Part shown: piece by piece, positions 49,295-58,087 of the stretch
How the letters are laid out: every line of letters begins with the position of its first letter
Numbering within the stretch: position 1 is the first letter of the stretch
Assembly: GCF_017316125.1 (NCBI RefSeq)
Contig: NZ_JAFLWA010000020.1
Span: forward strand, 43,082 to 107,081
Length of the DNA: 64,000 nt
Reading direction: 5' to 3'
DNA from: Enterococcus sp. DIV0660C
GTDB taxonomy: Bacteria > Bacillota > Bacilli > Lactobacillales > Enterococcaceae
The notes under the pieces: model-generated
Database searches by the model: none
What the model was told of the DNA's origin: nothing
Seen by the model: only the letters and a program-made list of their open reading frames with translations
Translations under genes and position numbers: made by a program

Positions 49295-52288
49295 TTGAAA
49301 CAAATAAAAAAGAGAAATTATGGTTTCCTAACAATTTTCGTTGCATGTGCAATGATTATTTTACAGCGTATCTTGATGTCAGCAGTCACAGCTCCTACAT
49401 ATGCAGAAAATCCCGGACGGTTCTATATCTATACATTTTTACAGACATCAGTTGTAATTGGTACGAATTTGATCCCCCTTTATATGGGCTATCAGTATCA
49501 AAAAATCGCTCGCCTAAAAGGTTCACATTATTTAAGTCGTTTTGCGTTTATTTTCCTAGTAGCCGGACTAGTTTGTAATATCTTTTTTTATGTACAAGCT
49601 GGCAGTTTGAATATACGTGATTATTGGTTGATTCTAACTCCTATTAGTCAAAATTACTTTACATACGCTGTTTCTTGTATCTTACTTTTTTGTAGTATTC
49701 CTTATGTAGTTAACTTCTTAAATAAACTATCGAATGCAACTATTAAACGACTGCTATTGATTTTAACGATTGGGCTAGTTGGCTGTTCTACTTTATTTAA
49801 TAAGGATCCATTTGCCTTGCAAGATGGACAGAACATTCTATGGATTTTTTATTTATTTTTGGTTGGTTACGGCGTGAAAGAATGGAACTGGAAAGAAAAG
49901 TTTCGTTACAAAATTCCTCAAGTATTCATCAGCTTACTTATTTTATTGTCCTTAGTTATTTTAATGACACAAATTTCACTTATACTTAGAGGAAATACAG
50001 ATACTGCTTTGAGATTTTCAAAACCCTATTCGCTCTTTGCAATGTATTATACGTTAGCTACATTTTTATTTTTAGAAGGACTTTCCGATAAAATAAAGAT
50101 AAAGGCAACTGGAGATTTACTTGGAGTTTCTTTGATTGTTACTCAAGTCATATGTAATTTCCCTATAGTTCCTTATCGTGTGTCTACATTTATGAAACGA
50201 GAATTTCCAAATTCGGGAAAAGCATGGTTAATAAATATCGGACAGTTTTTTGTTTCCTATTTATTGATAGTATCTGTCTTAGTCTTTCTTTTATTTTATC
50301 TGCAAAAAATAAAATTCCTTCGTCGTTTCACCGAACACTTTTCCTTTGATTCAATCGAACAGCTTATACAGAATTCGAAAAGAAGTTTGCGTTGGTTTGT
50401 TGCTAATAAAAGTTATTTTTTAGTTGCAGCATTTTTTTACTGCTTTACTTTTATACAGATATTTCTTCTAATACCAAAAGAGGGCTGGAAAGAAGCTATC
50501 AAAGTTGCATTAACTATATTCGTTCAGCGTCAAGCCCCAATGATTTTGACAGTGATTATTATTATGGGGTTTTTCTTCTTATTATTGTTAATTTCTAATC
50601 GGTTTTGGTACGCCATTACAACTACATTAATCATTAATTTACTACTTACTATTTCAACCGTGATAAAAATGCAAATGCGGGAAGAACCTGTCTTTCCTTC
50701 AGATTTAAAGATGCTAACAGGTCTCTCAGAATTATTATCAATGGTCAGTCCAATCTTATTAATCCTAGCTGGATTTATCCTTCTATTATTATTAGTATCT
50801 AGCATTATCGTTCAACGAAGACTACAAAAGCAGTACACTTTAAAAATCCATTGGAAACGTCGCTTTGCCAGTATTGCTGTATTACTAGTATGTTTTTCAG
50901 GCGTATTCTTCATTAATCACAAAAATTCGCCTTCTTTCTTGCTATTCAATTTGTTCAAAGTAGATAAAACTTTCTTTAATCAGCAAGGGGCAGTAAAATC
51001 GAATGGTCCAGTCATTCAGTTTCTAAACAACATTGATATTAAAATTATGGAAGAACCGAAAGACTACTCAAAAGAAAAAATCAATGAGCTAATGGCAACG
51101 TATGATAAAAAAGCTGATAAAATTAATCAAACAAGAAATGAATGGTTAGATAATCAGACAATTGTTCTTAATTTAAGCGAAAGTTTTAGTGATCCTGCGC
51201 GTGTACCCAATCTAACACTACCTACAGACCCAATTCCTTATATCAAAAACACCATAGCACAAGAAACAGGAGGATTAATGCTCTCTGTTGGATACGGTGG
51301 TGGAACAGCCAATATGGAATGGGAAGGATTAACTGGTCTAAGTATCAGCAATCTAGCTGCCTCGTTAGTTACGCCCTATACACAGTTGGTAGAAAGACAA
51401 CAGGAAAGCCCAAATATTACAGATTTATTTGATGAAAGAATAGCTATCCATCCTTACACAGCTACTCTTTATCGAAGAAAACAAGTCTTCGATAAATTTG
51501 GCTTTGACAGATTTTACTACCTAGATAGTCCGAACAAGTTAACTTATACAGATAAAATAGAACAAAGTCCACGTATATCGGACGAATCAGCATACAAAGA
51601 AACATTAAAATCCTTGAAGAGCAATACAGAAACTTCACAATTCATACAGTTATCGACTATGCAAAACCACATGCCTTATGATGATTACTACAGTGAATTA
51701 AATTACACAGGTGAAGGGACTGCTGTAATCCCTAGCCGTAGAAAAGAACTACAAACTTATATGCAAGGTCTCCATTATACTGATACAGCAGTAAAAGAAT
51801 TTATCCAAGAAATCGATAAAATTGAAAAACCAATTACCTTTGTCTTTTATGGGGATCATTTGCCTGCCATCTACAGCGGAAATGATTCAAAAAAATACGG
51901 GTTAGAGCAACATCAGACAGATTACTTCATATACAGCAATAAATATAGTCGGGAACAAGCAGCTAAATTGAACAAGAAAGTCGTCTCTCCTAATAATTTT
52001 GGAGCAATGGCTCTTGAACAAGCAAATCTCAAAGTTACACCTTACTATGCGTTGCTGACAGAAGTATCCGACCAGCTTCCTGCCTTAACGATTGATCCAA
52101 CAGAAAGTCTGTCAAACCGTTTCAACGGAAAACAAGTCTTCATTTCTAATGATAGTCAAATCATCCAGGAAACAGATTTGACTAAAGAGCAAAAAAAAAT
52201 TTTAGAAGACTATCGTTTGATCCAGTATGACCTTGTTGCTGGCAAACAGTACAGTGCAACATGGGCGCAACAAAAGATAAAAGATTAA
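49295..52288 (+). CDS. Large LtaS-family sulfatase-domain phosphoglycerol transferase
   Basis: A 997-residue membrane protein. The N-terminal ~570 residues hold around 14 hydrophobic helices. An extracellular LtaS-type alkaline-phosphatase-fold domain (about 600-960) follows, with 'LNLSESFSDP', the nucleophile Thr 671 in 'GYGGGTANMEWEGLTG', 'MQNHMPYDDYY' and the metal motif 'FYGDHLPAIY'. LtaS enzymes transfer glycerol phosphate from phosphatidylglycerol to make lipoteichoic acid. Typical LtaS has five helices and ~650 residues, so this is a long variant probably decorating another glycopolymer. It starts at TTG with GAGAGGTG 7 nt upstream. Confidence 0.82.
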   Translation: MKQIKKRNYGFLTIFVACAMIILQRILMSAVTAPTYAENPGRFYIYTFLQTSVVIGTNLIPLYMGYQYQKIARLKGSHYLSRFAFIFLVAGLVCNIFFYVQAGSLNIRDYWLILTPISQNYFTYAVSCILLFCSIPYVVNFLNKLSNATIKRLLLILTIGLVGCSTLFNKDPFALQDGQNILWIFYLFLVGYGVKEWNWKEKFRYKIPQVFISLLILLSLVILMTQISLILRGNTDTALRFSKPYSLFAMYYTLATFLFLEGLSDKIKIKATGDLLGVSLIVTQVICNFPIVPYRVSTFMKREFPNSGKAWLINIGQFFVSYLLIVSVLVFLLFYLQKIKFLRRFTEHFSFDSIEQLIQNSKRSLRWFVANKSYFLVAAFFYCFTFIQIFLLIPKEGWKEAIKVALTIFVQRQAPMILTVIIIMGFFFLLLLISNRFWYAITTTLIINLLLTISTVIKMQMREEPVFPSDLKMLTGLSELLSMVSPILLILAGFILLLLLVSSIIVQRRLQKQYTLKIHWKRRFASIAVLLVCFSGVFFINHKNSPSFLLFNLFKVDKTFFNQQGAVKSNGPVIQFLNNIDIKIMEEPKDYSKEKINELMATYDKKADKINQTRNEWLDNQTIVLNLSESFSDPARVPNLTLPTDPIPYIKNTIAQETGGLMLSVGYGGGTANMEWEGLTGLSISNLAASLVTPYTQLVERQQESPNITDLFDERIAIHPYTATLYRRKQVFDKFGFDRFYYLDSPNKLTYTDKIEQSPRISDESAYKETLKSLKSNTETSQFIQLSTMQNHMPYDDYYSELNYTGEGTAVIPSRRKELQTYMQGLHYTDTAVKEFIQEIDKIEKPITFVFYGDHLPAIYSGNDSKKYGLEQHQTDYFIYSNKYSREQAAKLNKKVVSPNNFGAMALEQANLKVTPYYALLTEVSDQLPALTIDPTESLSNRFNGKQVFISNDSQIIQETDLTKEQKKILEDYRLIQYDLVAGKQYSATWAQQKIKD

Positions 52289-52299
52289 CTAAATAAATG

Positions 52300-52335
52300 A
52301 AGAGGAGGCTAACGATTCTTAGTAGCCTCCTCTTT
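52300..52335 (+). terminator. Terminator after the LtaS-like gene
   Basis: AGAGGAGGCT (52301-52310) pairs with AGCCTCCTCT (52324-52333), followed by T residues. Confidence 0.8.
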
Positions 52336-52770
52336 CATTTGCTCTTTAATTATTTAATCGAAATTATCTGTTAAGTTAAGGCGCTGCGCTAATTTTACTA
52401 ATTCGCCTTTACTCATGTAACTTTGTTGACTCTGCTTCCAATTAGTTATTCGGTATTTTCTTGAAATAAAGATAATTATCAGAACTCACCTTTTGTGTAA
52501 TTACTCCAAAAGAACTATTTTTTACTACTGATAAATTCTCTGACAATCTTCTGTTCTTCGTGCAGCCACTTTGTTATATAGTTTATTACTTAGGCTCTCA
52601 TCCATATAAGTTCAAAAAATTACCAATGATAATATATAACTGATCAATACAGACCGATGATATTGGTTAGTATTTATTAAACATTAAAAATATACTTATT
52701 TAAAAAGCTAGTTCCCAGATTTTCTTCCATTTTCACAGTTATAGCGAGCATTACCATGAAAAACTGCCTT
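52336..52770. other. Gene-free stretch with decayed minus-strand coding look
   Basis: No intact gene. On the minus strand, open pieces appear in order: one of 26 codons beginning MDESLSNKLYNKVAARRTED, and one of about 43 codons ending 'QSYMSKGELVKLAQRLNLTDNFD', separated by stops. They may be remains of a small gene, but I cannot name it. Confidence 0.3.
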
Positions 52771-53397
52771 TTATTGTCTATGAGAATAATAATTTAAAAT
52801 TGGTACTTCTTGATTAATTAGTTCATCTCCTAATAATCTCTCCAGTTTCTTAGCTTTTCCTGACTCGACGGGAACTATCCAAGCCCAAACTAAATAATTT
52901 CGTAAAAGTTCATCATATTTTGCCAATCGTTCATTGCCATATTGAGCCCTTAAAATTATATTTTCAGTACCGGATAAACGATTTGTATTGAGTTGATAAA
53001 AAAGATCTCCACCTAAAAAAATACCATCAGAAGATGATTTACCCACGGTAACGACCATTCCATCTTCCCTATGTGTTACGTACAAATATTCATACGGCCT
53101 CACTTCACTTAATGAATCAATTATTTCTTGCCCTTTATCTCTAAAAGCCAGTTCTCTCTCACTCTTATTTAGCCAAAGCTTTTTCATGTCAAATGCAATC
53201 GGTTGTTTTATTTCCGTAAATTCACTTCTACTATTAATCCAATTTGCAATTAATTTCTTCACATGTTCTAGCGTAAAATTTGATTTATTAGCTACGTACT
53301 TTTTTTCTTGTATCAAGGACATTTTGCCACGAAGTTCAAAACTGAGCCTACATCGATCTTTTATTTCTTTGAAAAGTATCTCATCTTCGTTATTCAT
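52771..53397 (-). CDS. Hypothetical cytosolic protein, 208 aa
   Basis: A soluble, charged protein without signal or membrane segments. The second half ('YLYVTHREDGMVVTVGKSSSDG', then 'ENIILRAQYGNERLAKYDELLRNYL', 'LERLLGDELINQEVPILNYY') vaguely recalls the order of elements in GIY-YIG nuclease-type domains (YxYV, VGKS, Arg, Glu, final Asn). The match is weak and I do not assign a function. The start has no strong Shine-Dalgarno site. It lies near the DUF1456 gene in the same direction, separated by 84 bp. Confidence 0.55.
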   Translation of the reverse strand: MNNEDEILFKEIKDRCRLSFELRGKMSLIQEKKYVANKSNFTLEHVKKLIANWINSRSEFTEIKQPIAFDMKKLWLNKSERELAFRDKGQEIIDSLSEVRPYEYLYVTHREDGMVVTVGKSSSDGIFLGGDLFYQLNTNRLSGTENIILRAQYGNERLAKYDELLRNYLVWAWIVPVESGKAKKLERLLGDELINQEVPILNYYSHRQ

Positions 53398-53481
53398 AGA
53401 ACCCCTCTATCTCCTTAAATTTCACCTGCTATCAACACTAGCTCTCATCGAAACAACAAACTTTTCTCTGTCGTATGCCAT

Positions 53482-53988
53482 TTATCCTTTACGATTATAA
53501 ATTCCAAGCCCCTTGAGAAACTTACGCATATATTTATCTCCGCAAGGCTTAAAATTTCGTTGTCCTTCTTTTCTCAAAAATGCGCCGATTTCCCCTTTTG
53601 ATGGGTAGATTTCTGCCTCAGAAAAAACATCTAAAATATCATCGGTGGTCATAGACAAGGCGATTTTTAGTTTTTTTAGTAACACATTGTTGATGTGTTT
53701 TATTTCCTTGCTCTTTTGTGGCGTGTCTGCTGTCGACCTATCGTTTTGCGGACCACGAGCTAAGAGAATCAGACCATTAAGGAATGCGTCAAAAATCTGA
53801 TTATTAATGGCTTTTTCATACACATTGTTTTCCGCATTGTCTTTGTGCTTGTCTTGGACTTTTGTCAGTACCGCCCTCGCTTCTTCTTTAGTTAATGGTA
53901 CACCGCCCAGCTCAAAAGCTTTCAGAAAATCTGCATCTTTCAAATCAATGGCATAACGTAGTCGCAATAATCTATCGTTGTTATTCAT
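53482..53988 (-). CDS. DUF1456 (YehS-like) protein
   Basis: A 168-residue protein made of two copies of the DUF1456 repeat. Copy 1 has 'RLRYAIDLKDADFLKAFELGGVPLTKEEARAVLTK' and 'FDAFLNGLILLARG'. Copy 2 has 'LKKLKIALSMTTDDILDVFSEAEIYPSKGEIGAFLRKEGQRNFKPCGDKYMRKFLKGLG'. This matches E. coli YehS and its Gram-positive relatives. The family is small, cytosolic and of unknown function. A good AGGAG site precedes the ATG. Confidence 0.82.
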   Translation of the reverse strand: MNNNDRLLRLRYAIDLKDADFLKAFELGGVPLTKEEARAVLTKVQDKHKDNAENNVYEKAINNQIFDAFLNGLILLARGPQNDRSTADTPQKSKEIKHINNVLLKKLKIALSMTTDDILDVFSEAEIYPSKGEIGAFLRKEGQRNFKPCGDKYMRKFLKGLGIYNRKG

Positions 53989-54073
53989 TTACTTCTCCTA
54001 AGTATTTAATATTTACTTCCTTACATACCTTAGCTTCTCTAAAATTTGATTCAATATTGATAATAAAAACGTA

Positions 54074-54553
54074 TCATTTATGATAAGGCGCCCCCGTATT
54101 GATCCGAAACACACGATAAATTTGTTCCACTAAAATAAGGCGCATCAATTGATGTGGATAAGTCATTTTACCAAATGAGATTTGTGTATTGCTTCGTTTC
54201 ATCACAGACTCGCTTAGCCCAAGTGATCCACCAATCACAAATGTCAGATGACTTTTCCCTTGGATACCTAATTGATCAATTTGTTTTGCAAATGCTTCAC
54301 TCGTTGGATTTTTCCCATTAATTGCCAATGCAAAGACATAATCATGTTCTTTAATCTTTGAAAGAATACGCTCACCTTCCCTGTCTTTGACTTGTTGCAT
54401 CTGTGCATCACTTAAATTTTCTGGCGCTTTTTCATCAGGCACTTCAATCAATTCCATTTTTGCATACGCCCCAAGACGTTTTACATATTCGTTGATTCCT
54501 TGAATTAGATACTTTTCCTTTAATTTCCCAACAGATATTATTTTAATATTCAT
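54074..54553 (-). CDS. rlmH: 23S rRNA (pseudouridine1915-N3)-methyltransferase RlmH
   Basis: A 159-residue SPOUT methyltransferase with the trefoil-knot SAM site '[18 protein letters not shown]' and the conserved C-terminus ending in GAPYHK. It methylates pseudouridine 1915 of 23S rRNA. It is divergent from htrA across a DnaA-box-rich spacer, an arrangement that in streptococci lies beside the replication origin. Confidence 0.95.
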   Translation of the reverse strand: MNIKIISVGKLKEKYLIQGINEYVKRLGAYAKMELIEVPDEKAPENLSDAQMQQVKDREGERILSKIKEHDYVFALAINGKNPTSEAFAKQIDQLGIQGKSHLTFVIGGSLGLSESVMKRSNTQISFGKMTYPHQLMRLILVEQIYRVFRINTGAPYHK

Positions 54554-54564
54554 CTTCTACCCCT

Positions 54565-54786
54565 TTATCCACACAAAATTACTGCTATTAACATTTCACT
54601 TTAGTTTATCATGCTTTTTTCTTTTTTTCTTCCGCACAAGTGGAAAAGTTTTGCACACATAGTTATGCACAACATCCACAGGTTTATCCACAGAAATCCC
54701 TGTTTTTTTCCTTGTTTTATCACTATTTTTGATACAAACATATGTTTCTCCCATTTTTATCCACTTTATCAACACCCTGTGCATAA
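54565..54786. promoter_or_regulatory. Cluster of DnaA boxes between rlmH and htrA
   Basis: Four exact matches to TTATNCACA lie within 222 bp: 54565-54573 (+), 54663-54671 (+), 54684-54692 (+) and 54778-54786 (-). Near matches are at 54757-54765 and 54766-54774. The surrounding DNA is AT-rich. It may be an origin-related or DnaA-titrating site, or DnaA control of the flanking genes. Confidence 0.75.
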
Positions 54787-54909
54787 CTTTCATACTTAGT
54801 TTTCCTCAATAAAAACAAAAAGTTTTGCACAACTACTGTGGAAAACAACAACTAAATTTTTTCATCTGTAAACAAATATTTTTCCTAAAGTTTTTCATAA
54901 AAAGTTCAC

Positions 54910-54949
54910 AGTCTAAAAGTAGACTAAATTTATCAAATGAGTCTATACT
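54910..54949. promoter_or_regulatory. htrA promoter region with AGTCTA repeats
   Basis: AGTCTA-AAAG-TAGACT (54910-54925) is a perfect inverted repeat, and a third AGTCTA (54940-54945) overlaps a TATACT -10-like box (54944-54949). They are likely response-regulator half-sites controlling htrA. Confidence 0.5.
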
Positions 54950-54984
54950 AATGATAGATAAAAAAGTGAACGGAGGAGGAACAC

Positions 54985-56265
54985 ATGGATAAAAAAGATG
55001 TGACACCTAAAATGAAAAAAAATAATCAGGGATTTTGGAGAAAGTTAGGACTTGGCCTCGTTGGTGGTGTCCTTGGCGGATTGATTACTGCAGGTATATT
55101 TTATGGTGCTATGGGCTCGTCTTTTACAACTTCTTCAACCAGCGCAAGCGGCAATCAAAATTCTGCTGGTGAAACAGTCGTTGAGAATGTCAAAGTTAAT
55201 GTTGAATCTGATATTACTAGTGCTGTTGATAAAGTACAAGGCGCTGTCGTTTCAGTCATCAATTTGCAAAACCAAAATCAATCAAGCGAATTCGGTCAGC
55301 TCTTTGGACAACAGGAACAAAGCAGTTCTGATGAGAATTTAGAAGCTTATAGCGAAGGTAGTGGTGTCATTTATAAGAAAGATGGAAACTCTGCCTATAT
55401 CGTTACAAACAATCACGTAGTCGATGGCCAACAAGGTTTAGAAGTTTTACTGAAAGACGGAAGTAAAGTAAAGGCTGAATTAGTGGGAACGGATGCTTAT
55501 TCTGACTTAGCAGTACTAAAAATCAATGCTGATAAAGTCGATACAGTTGCTTCATTTGGTGACTCTGAATCCTTAAAAGTTGGTGAGCCTGCTATTGCGA
55601 TCGGTTCGCCACTTGGCTCAGCTTATGCTAACTCAGTAACTTCAGGTATCGTTTCTTCTTTAAATCGTCAAGTAACTAGTACCAATGAATCAAACGAAAC
55701 AGTCAATATCAATGCAATCCAAACCGATGCGGCAATCAATCCTGGGAATTCAGGTGGTCCATTAGTAAACATTGAAGGACAAGTAATCGGAATCAACTCA
55801 AGCAAGATTGCTAGTACATCAGAATCTTCATCTGATGTAAATGTGGAAGGCATGGGCTTTGCAATTCCAAGTAATGATGTAGTGAATGTAATCAATCAAT
55901 TAGAAAAAGATGGAAAAGTAACCCGTCCTGCACTAGGAATCACAATGGTCGACTTGTCTGCTATCTCTACACAACAACAAGAACAAGTATTGAAGATTCC
56001 AACTTCAGTGACAAATGGTGTCATCGTAACTAATGTTCAAGCAGCTACTCCTGCTGAAAAAGCAGGATTGAAACAATACGACGTTATCACTAAAATTGAT
56101 GATACTGAAGTTTCTTCTGGGGTAGAGTTACAAACTGCACTTTACAAGAAAAAAGTTGGTGACAGTGTCAAAGTAACTTACTACCGAGGATCTGAAGAAA
56201 AAACTGCTACGGTAGAATTGACAATCGATCAATCTTCATTGAAACAAAATAATTCAAATCAATAA
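54985..56265 (+). CDS. htrA: HtrA/DegP-family membrane-anchored serine protease
   Basis: A 426-residue surface quality-control protease. An N-terminal membrane anchor (about residues 18-42) is followed by a Ser/Asn-rich linker, a trypsin-like domain with the triad His in 'IVTNNHVVDG', Asp in 'AYSDLAVLKI' and Ser in 'NPGNSGGPLVN', and one C-terminal PDZ domain (about 325-415, 'ALGITMVDL', 'GVIVTNVQAATPAEKAGLKQYDVITKID'). It degrades or refolds misfolded exported proteins. A strong GGAGGAGG site precedes the ATG. A terminator follows. Confidence 0.95.
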   Translation: MDKKDVTPKMKKNNQGFWRKLGLGLVGGVLGGLITAGIFYGAMGSSFTTSSTSASGNQNSAGETVVENVKVNVESDITSAVDKVQGAVVSVINLQNQNQSSEFGQLFGQQEQSSSDENLEAYSEGSGVIYKKDGNSAYIVTNNHVVDGQQGLEVLLKDGSKVKAELVGTDAYSDLAVLKINADKVDTVASFGDSESLKVGEPAIAIGSPLGSAYANSVTSGIVSSLNRQVTSTNESNETVNINAIQTDAAINPGNSGGPLVNIEGQVIGINSSKIASTSESSSDVNVEGMGFAIPSNDVVNVINQLEKDGKVTRPALGITMVDLSAISTQQQEQVLKIPTSVTNGVIVTNVQAATPAEKAGLKQYDVITKIDDTEVSSGVELQTALYKKKVGDSVKVTYYRGSEEKTATVELTIDQSSLKQNNSNQ

Positions 56266-56276
56266 TAATGTGTAAC

Positions 56277-56322
56277 AAAAAAGGTGGGACAAAACGAAAC
56301 GACGTTTTGCCCCACCTTTTTC
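56277..56322. terminator. Bidirectional terminator between htrA and ytpR
   Basis: AAAAAGGTGGGACAAAACG pairs with CGTTTTGCCCCACCTTTTT (one mismatch), with a short loop. It serves both convergent genes. Confidence 0.85.
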
Positions 56323-56336
56323 CATTCATTTAATTT

Positions 56337-56942
56337 CTATTTAGGAAATGCTTCACCAACAACTGCATCTTCTGGTAAGACTAAAATTCCTTTTTCTGTT
56401 GGCGCATCTGGCAAATGTAATTCGCGAGCCGAACAGATCATACCGTAGCTCTCTACGCCACGTAATGATCCAGGCCAAATCATCAAGCCATCAGGCATCA
56501 TTGCGCCCGGTTTTGCCACAACCACTTTTTGTCCAGCTTCGATATTGGGCGCGCCACAAACGATTTGTAAAACATTTCCATTATCAACTTCTGTTTCTGT
56601 AATGGATAAATGATCAGAATCAGGATGTGGGACACATGTTTTAACATAGCCAACAACAATTTTAGGTTCATTATCCGCAATCAATGTCTCGGTAAAACCA
56701 GCTTCTTTAATCAAACGATTTAATTCCGCTAATTGTTCTTGGTTAATTGTTACTTGTCCATTTCCTTCAATAGCCAAATGATCAGAAATGTGGAAAAAGT
56801 TCCAAGCAACGATTTGACCAGAAGCATCTTTCACTTGAGCTACATTCCATTTCCGTTCAACTTTATTTTCAGTTCCTTTGTCGTCGGCTACAACTACCAT
56901 TAAGGTATCTCCGACGTGTGCTTTGTTATAAGCAAAAATCAT
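56337..56942 (-). CDS. ytpR: YtpR-like protein with C-terminal tRNA-binding (EMAP II-type) domain
   Basis: A 201-residue protein. Residues about 1-85 form a DUF4479-type N-terminal region and about 90-200 a tRNA-binding OB-fold domain ('VGYVKTCVPHPDSDHLSITETEVDNG', 'IVCGAPNIEAGQKVVVA', 'LRGVESYGMICSARELHL'). The same fold occurs at the start of phenylalanyl-tRNA synthetase beta. In Bacillaceae and Lactobacillales, ytpR is usually near ytpP (thioredoxin-like) and the M42 aminopeptidase gene, as here. The physiological role is unclear. Confidence 0.87.
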   Translation of the reverse strand: MIFAYNKAHVGDTLMVVVADDKGTENKVERKWNVAQVKDASGQIVAWNFFHISDHLAIEGNGQVTINQEQLAELNRLIKEAGFTETLIADNEPKIVVGYVKTCVPHPDSDHLSITETEVDNGNVLQIVCGAPNIEAGQKVVVAKPGAMMPDGLMIWPGSLRGVESYGMICSARELHLPDAPTEKGILVLPEDAVVGEAFPK

Positions 56943-57036
56943 GTTCTTTCCTCCATTATCTCTTGCTGAGGTTTATCTTAACAAAAAAAACACACTTCTG
57001 CATGAGATTTTTTTCATTCGCGTCATGAAAAATGAC

Positions 57037-57088
57037 CAAAAAAAGGGAGTGACAAAAGTCAACTTTTGAGTTTGCCACCCACTTTTTT
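57037..57088 (-). terminator. Terminator after uspA-like gene
   Basis: An imperfect long hairpin (GGGTGGCAAA...TTTTGTCACTCCC on the minus strand) is followed by a T run. Confidence 0.65.
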
Positions 57089-57135
57089 CAACATAGTACT
57101 TTTCAACAATCATTGAGTAAAAGAAAGCGAAGATT

Positions 57136-57597
57136 CTATGCTTCCTCGTCTTTTTCTTCGGTCACAATCAATACATCACAAGGTGCTCGACGAATAACAT
57201 GGCTAGCCACGCTACCGGTCATAAAACGTTCAACAGCATTTAAGCCAGATTGCCCAACCATGATAAGGTCAATCTGATATTTTTTTGGTAAATTAACAGC
57301 CATTGCTTCTTTAACTGACCCGTAAGCTATAATTCCTTCAATCTTTGTATAGTCGACTGATTTTCCATAGTCTTTACAACTTTGAATCATTTCTTTAGCG
57401 TTTTCCGTTCCTTGATCGATCAAATTTTGATCCATTGGTGCGTAACCCATAAAATTATAAAATTGTTGGTCAATCACGTTGGCCACATAAACTGTTCCGT
57501 TATTTCGACGAGCAACCTCTACTGCTTTTTTAAATGCAGCATTGGCTTGTTCGCTACCATCAATACCTACTAAAATATTTTTATACTCTTGATCCAT
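57136..57597 (-). CDS. Universal stress protein, UspA family
   Basis: A 153-residue single-domain Usp. The N-terminal 'ILVGIDGSEQANAAFKKAVEVA' and the ATP-binding loop 'MVGQSGLNAVERFMTGSVASHVIRRAPCDVLIV' (G-2X-G-9X-G-S/T type) are present, so it probably binds ATP. Its target is unknown. It is 21 bp downstream of the thioredoxin-like gene on the same strand. Confidence 0.9.
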   Translation of the reverse strand: MDQEYKNILVGIDGSEQANAAFKKAVEVARRNNGTVYVANVIDQQFYNFMGYAPMDQNLIDQGTENAKEMIQSCKDYGKSVDYTKIEGIIAYGSVKEAMAVNLPKKYQIDLIMVGQSGLNAVERFMTGSVASHVIRRAPCDVLIVTEEKDEEA

Positions 57598-57618
57598 TTC
57601 GACCCCTCCTAATAGATG

Positions 57619-57939
57619 TTAATCAACTGTGACACTTTTTAGGAAATCTTCAATCTCTTGCTTCGTTTTACGATTTTTATTCACTAATCGTCCTAACTCT
57701 TTACCATCTTCAATGACTACAAAACTAGGGATACCAAAAATACTCCAATTTGCAGCAATATCGATATATTTATCACGATCGACTTCAATAAAATGCCAAT
57801 CAGAAAAATCTTGTTCAATTTCTGGTAGCTGTGGTTTGATAAAACGACAATCACCGCACCAATCGGCTGTAAAGAAAAATACGTTTTTTCCTTTTTCTAC
57901 ATAACTTGCTAATTCCTCTAGACTTTTTGGAATAATCAT
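57619..57939 (-). CDS. Thioredoxin-like protein, YtpP type
   Basis: A 106-residue thioredoxin fold with the active-site 'ADWCGDCRFIKP' (CGDC instead of CGPC) and the cis-Pro loop 'FGIPSFVVIEDG'. The CGDC variant and the gene neighbourhood (M42 aminopeptidase, YtpR) match Bacillus YtpP. It is likely a cytosolic thiol-disulfide reductase. An AGGAGG-type site precedes the ATG. Confidence 0.88.
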   Translation of the reverse strand: MIIPKSLEELASYVEKGKNVFFFTADWCGDCRFIKPQLPEIEQDFSDWHFIEVDRDKYIDIAANWSIFGIPSFVVIEDGKELGRLVNKNRKTKQEIEDFLKSVTVD

Positions 57940-58030
57940 CCGTTTTCTTTCCTCCTACTATCATCTTTACTTAAATTATACACCTTTCTCACAAACTGAC
58001 AAACGTTTGAAGATTTTTGTTTTGATAAAA

Positions 58031-58070
58031 AAAATCTGATAAAATAGAAAATTTCTATCTTATCAGATTT
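58031..58070 (-). terminator. Terminator after the M42 aminopeptidase gene
   Basis: AAATCTGATAA...ATAGAAA pairs with TTTCTAT...TTATCAGATTT, nearly perfectly. A T run follows on the minus strand. Confidence 0.8.
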
Positions 58071-58087
58071 CTTATATTTAGCTTCAA

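Noticed and set aside
49285..49578. Plus-strand frame overlapping the start of the LtaS-like gene
   Set aside because: Different frame from the clearly coding LtaS-like protein and no ribosome binding site of its own.
54074..54553. SCC-like element attachment site in rlmH
   Set aside because: The gene is intact to its YHK end and no second att-like repeat or recombinase is nearby.
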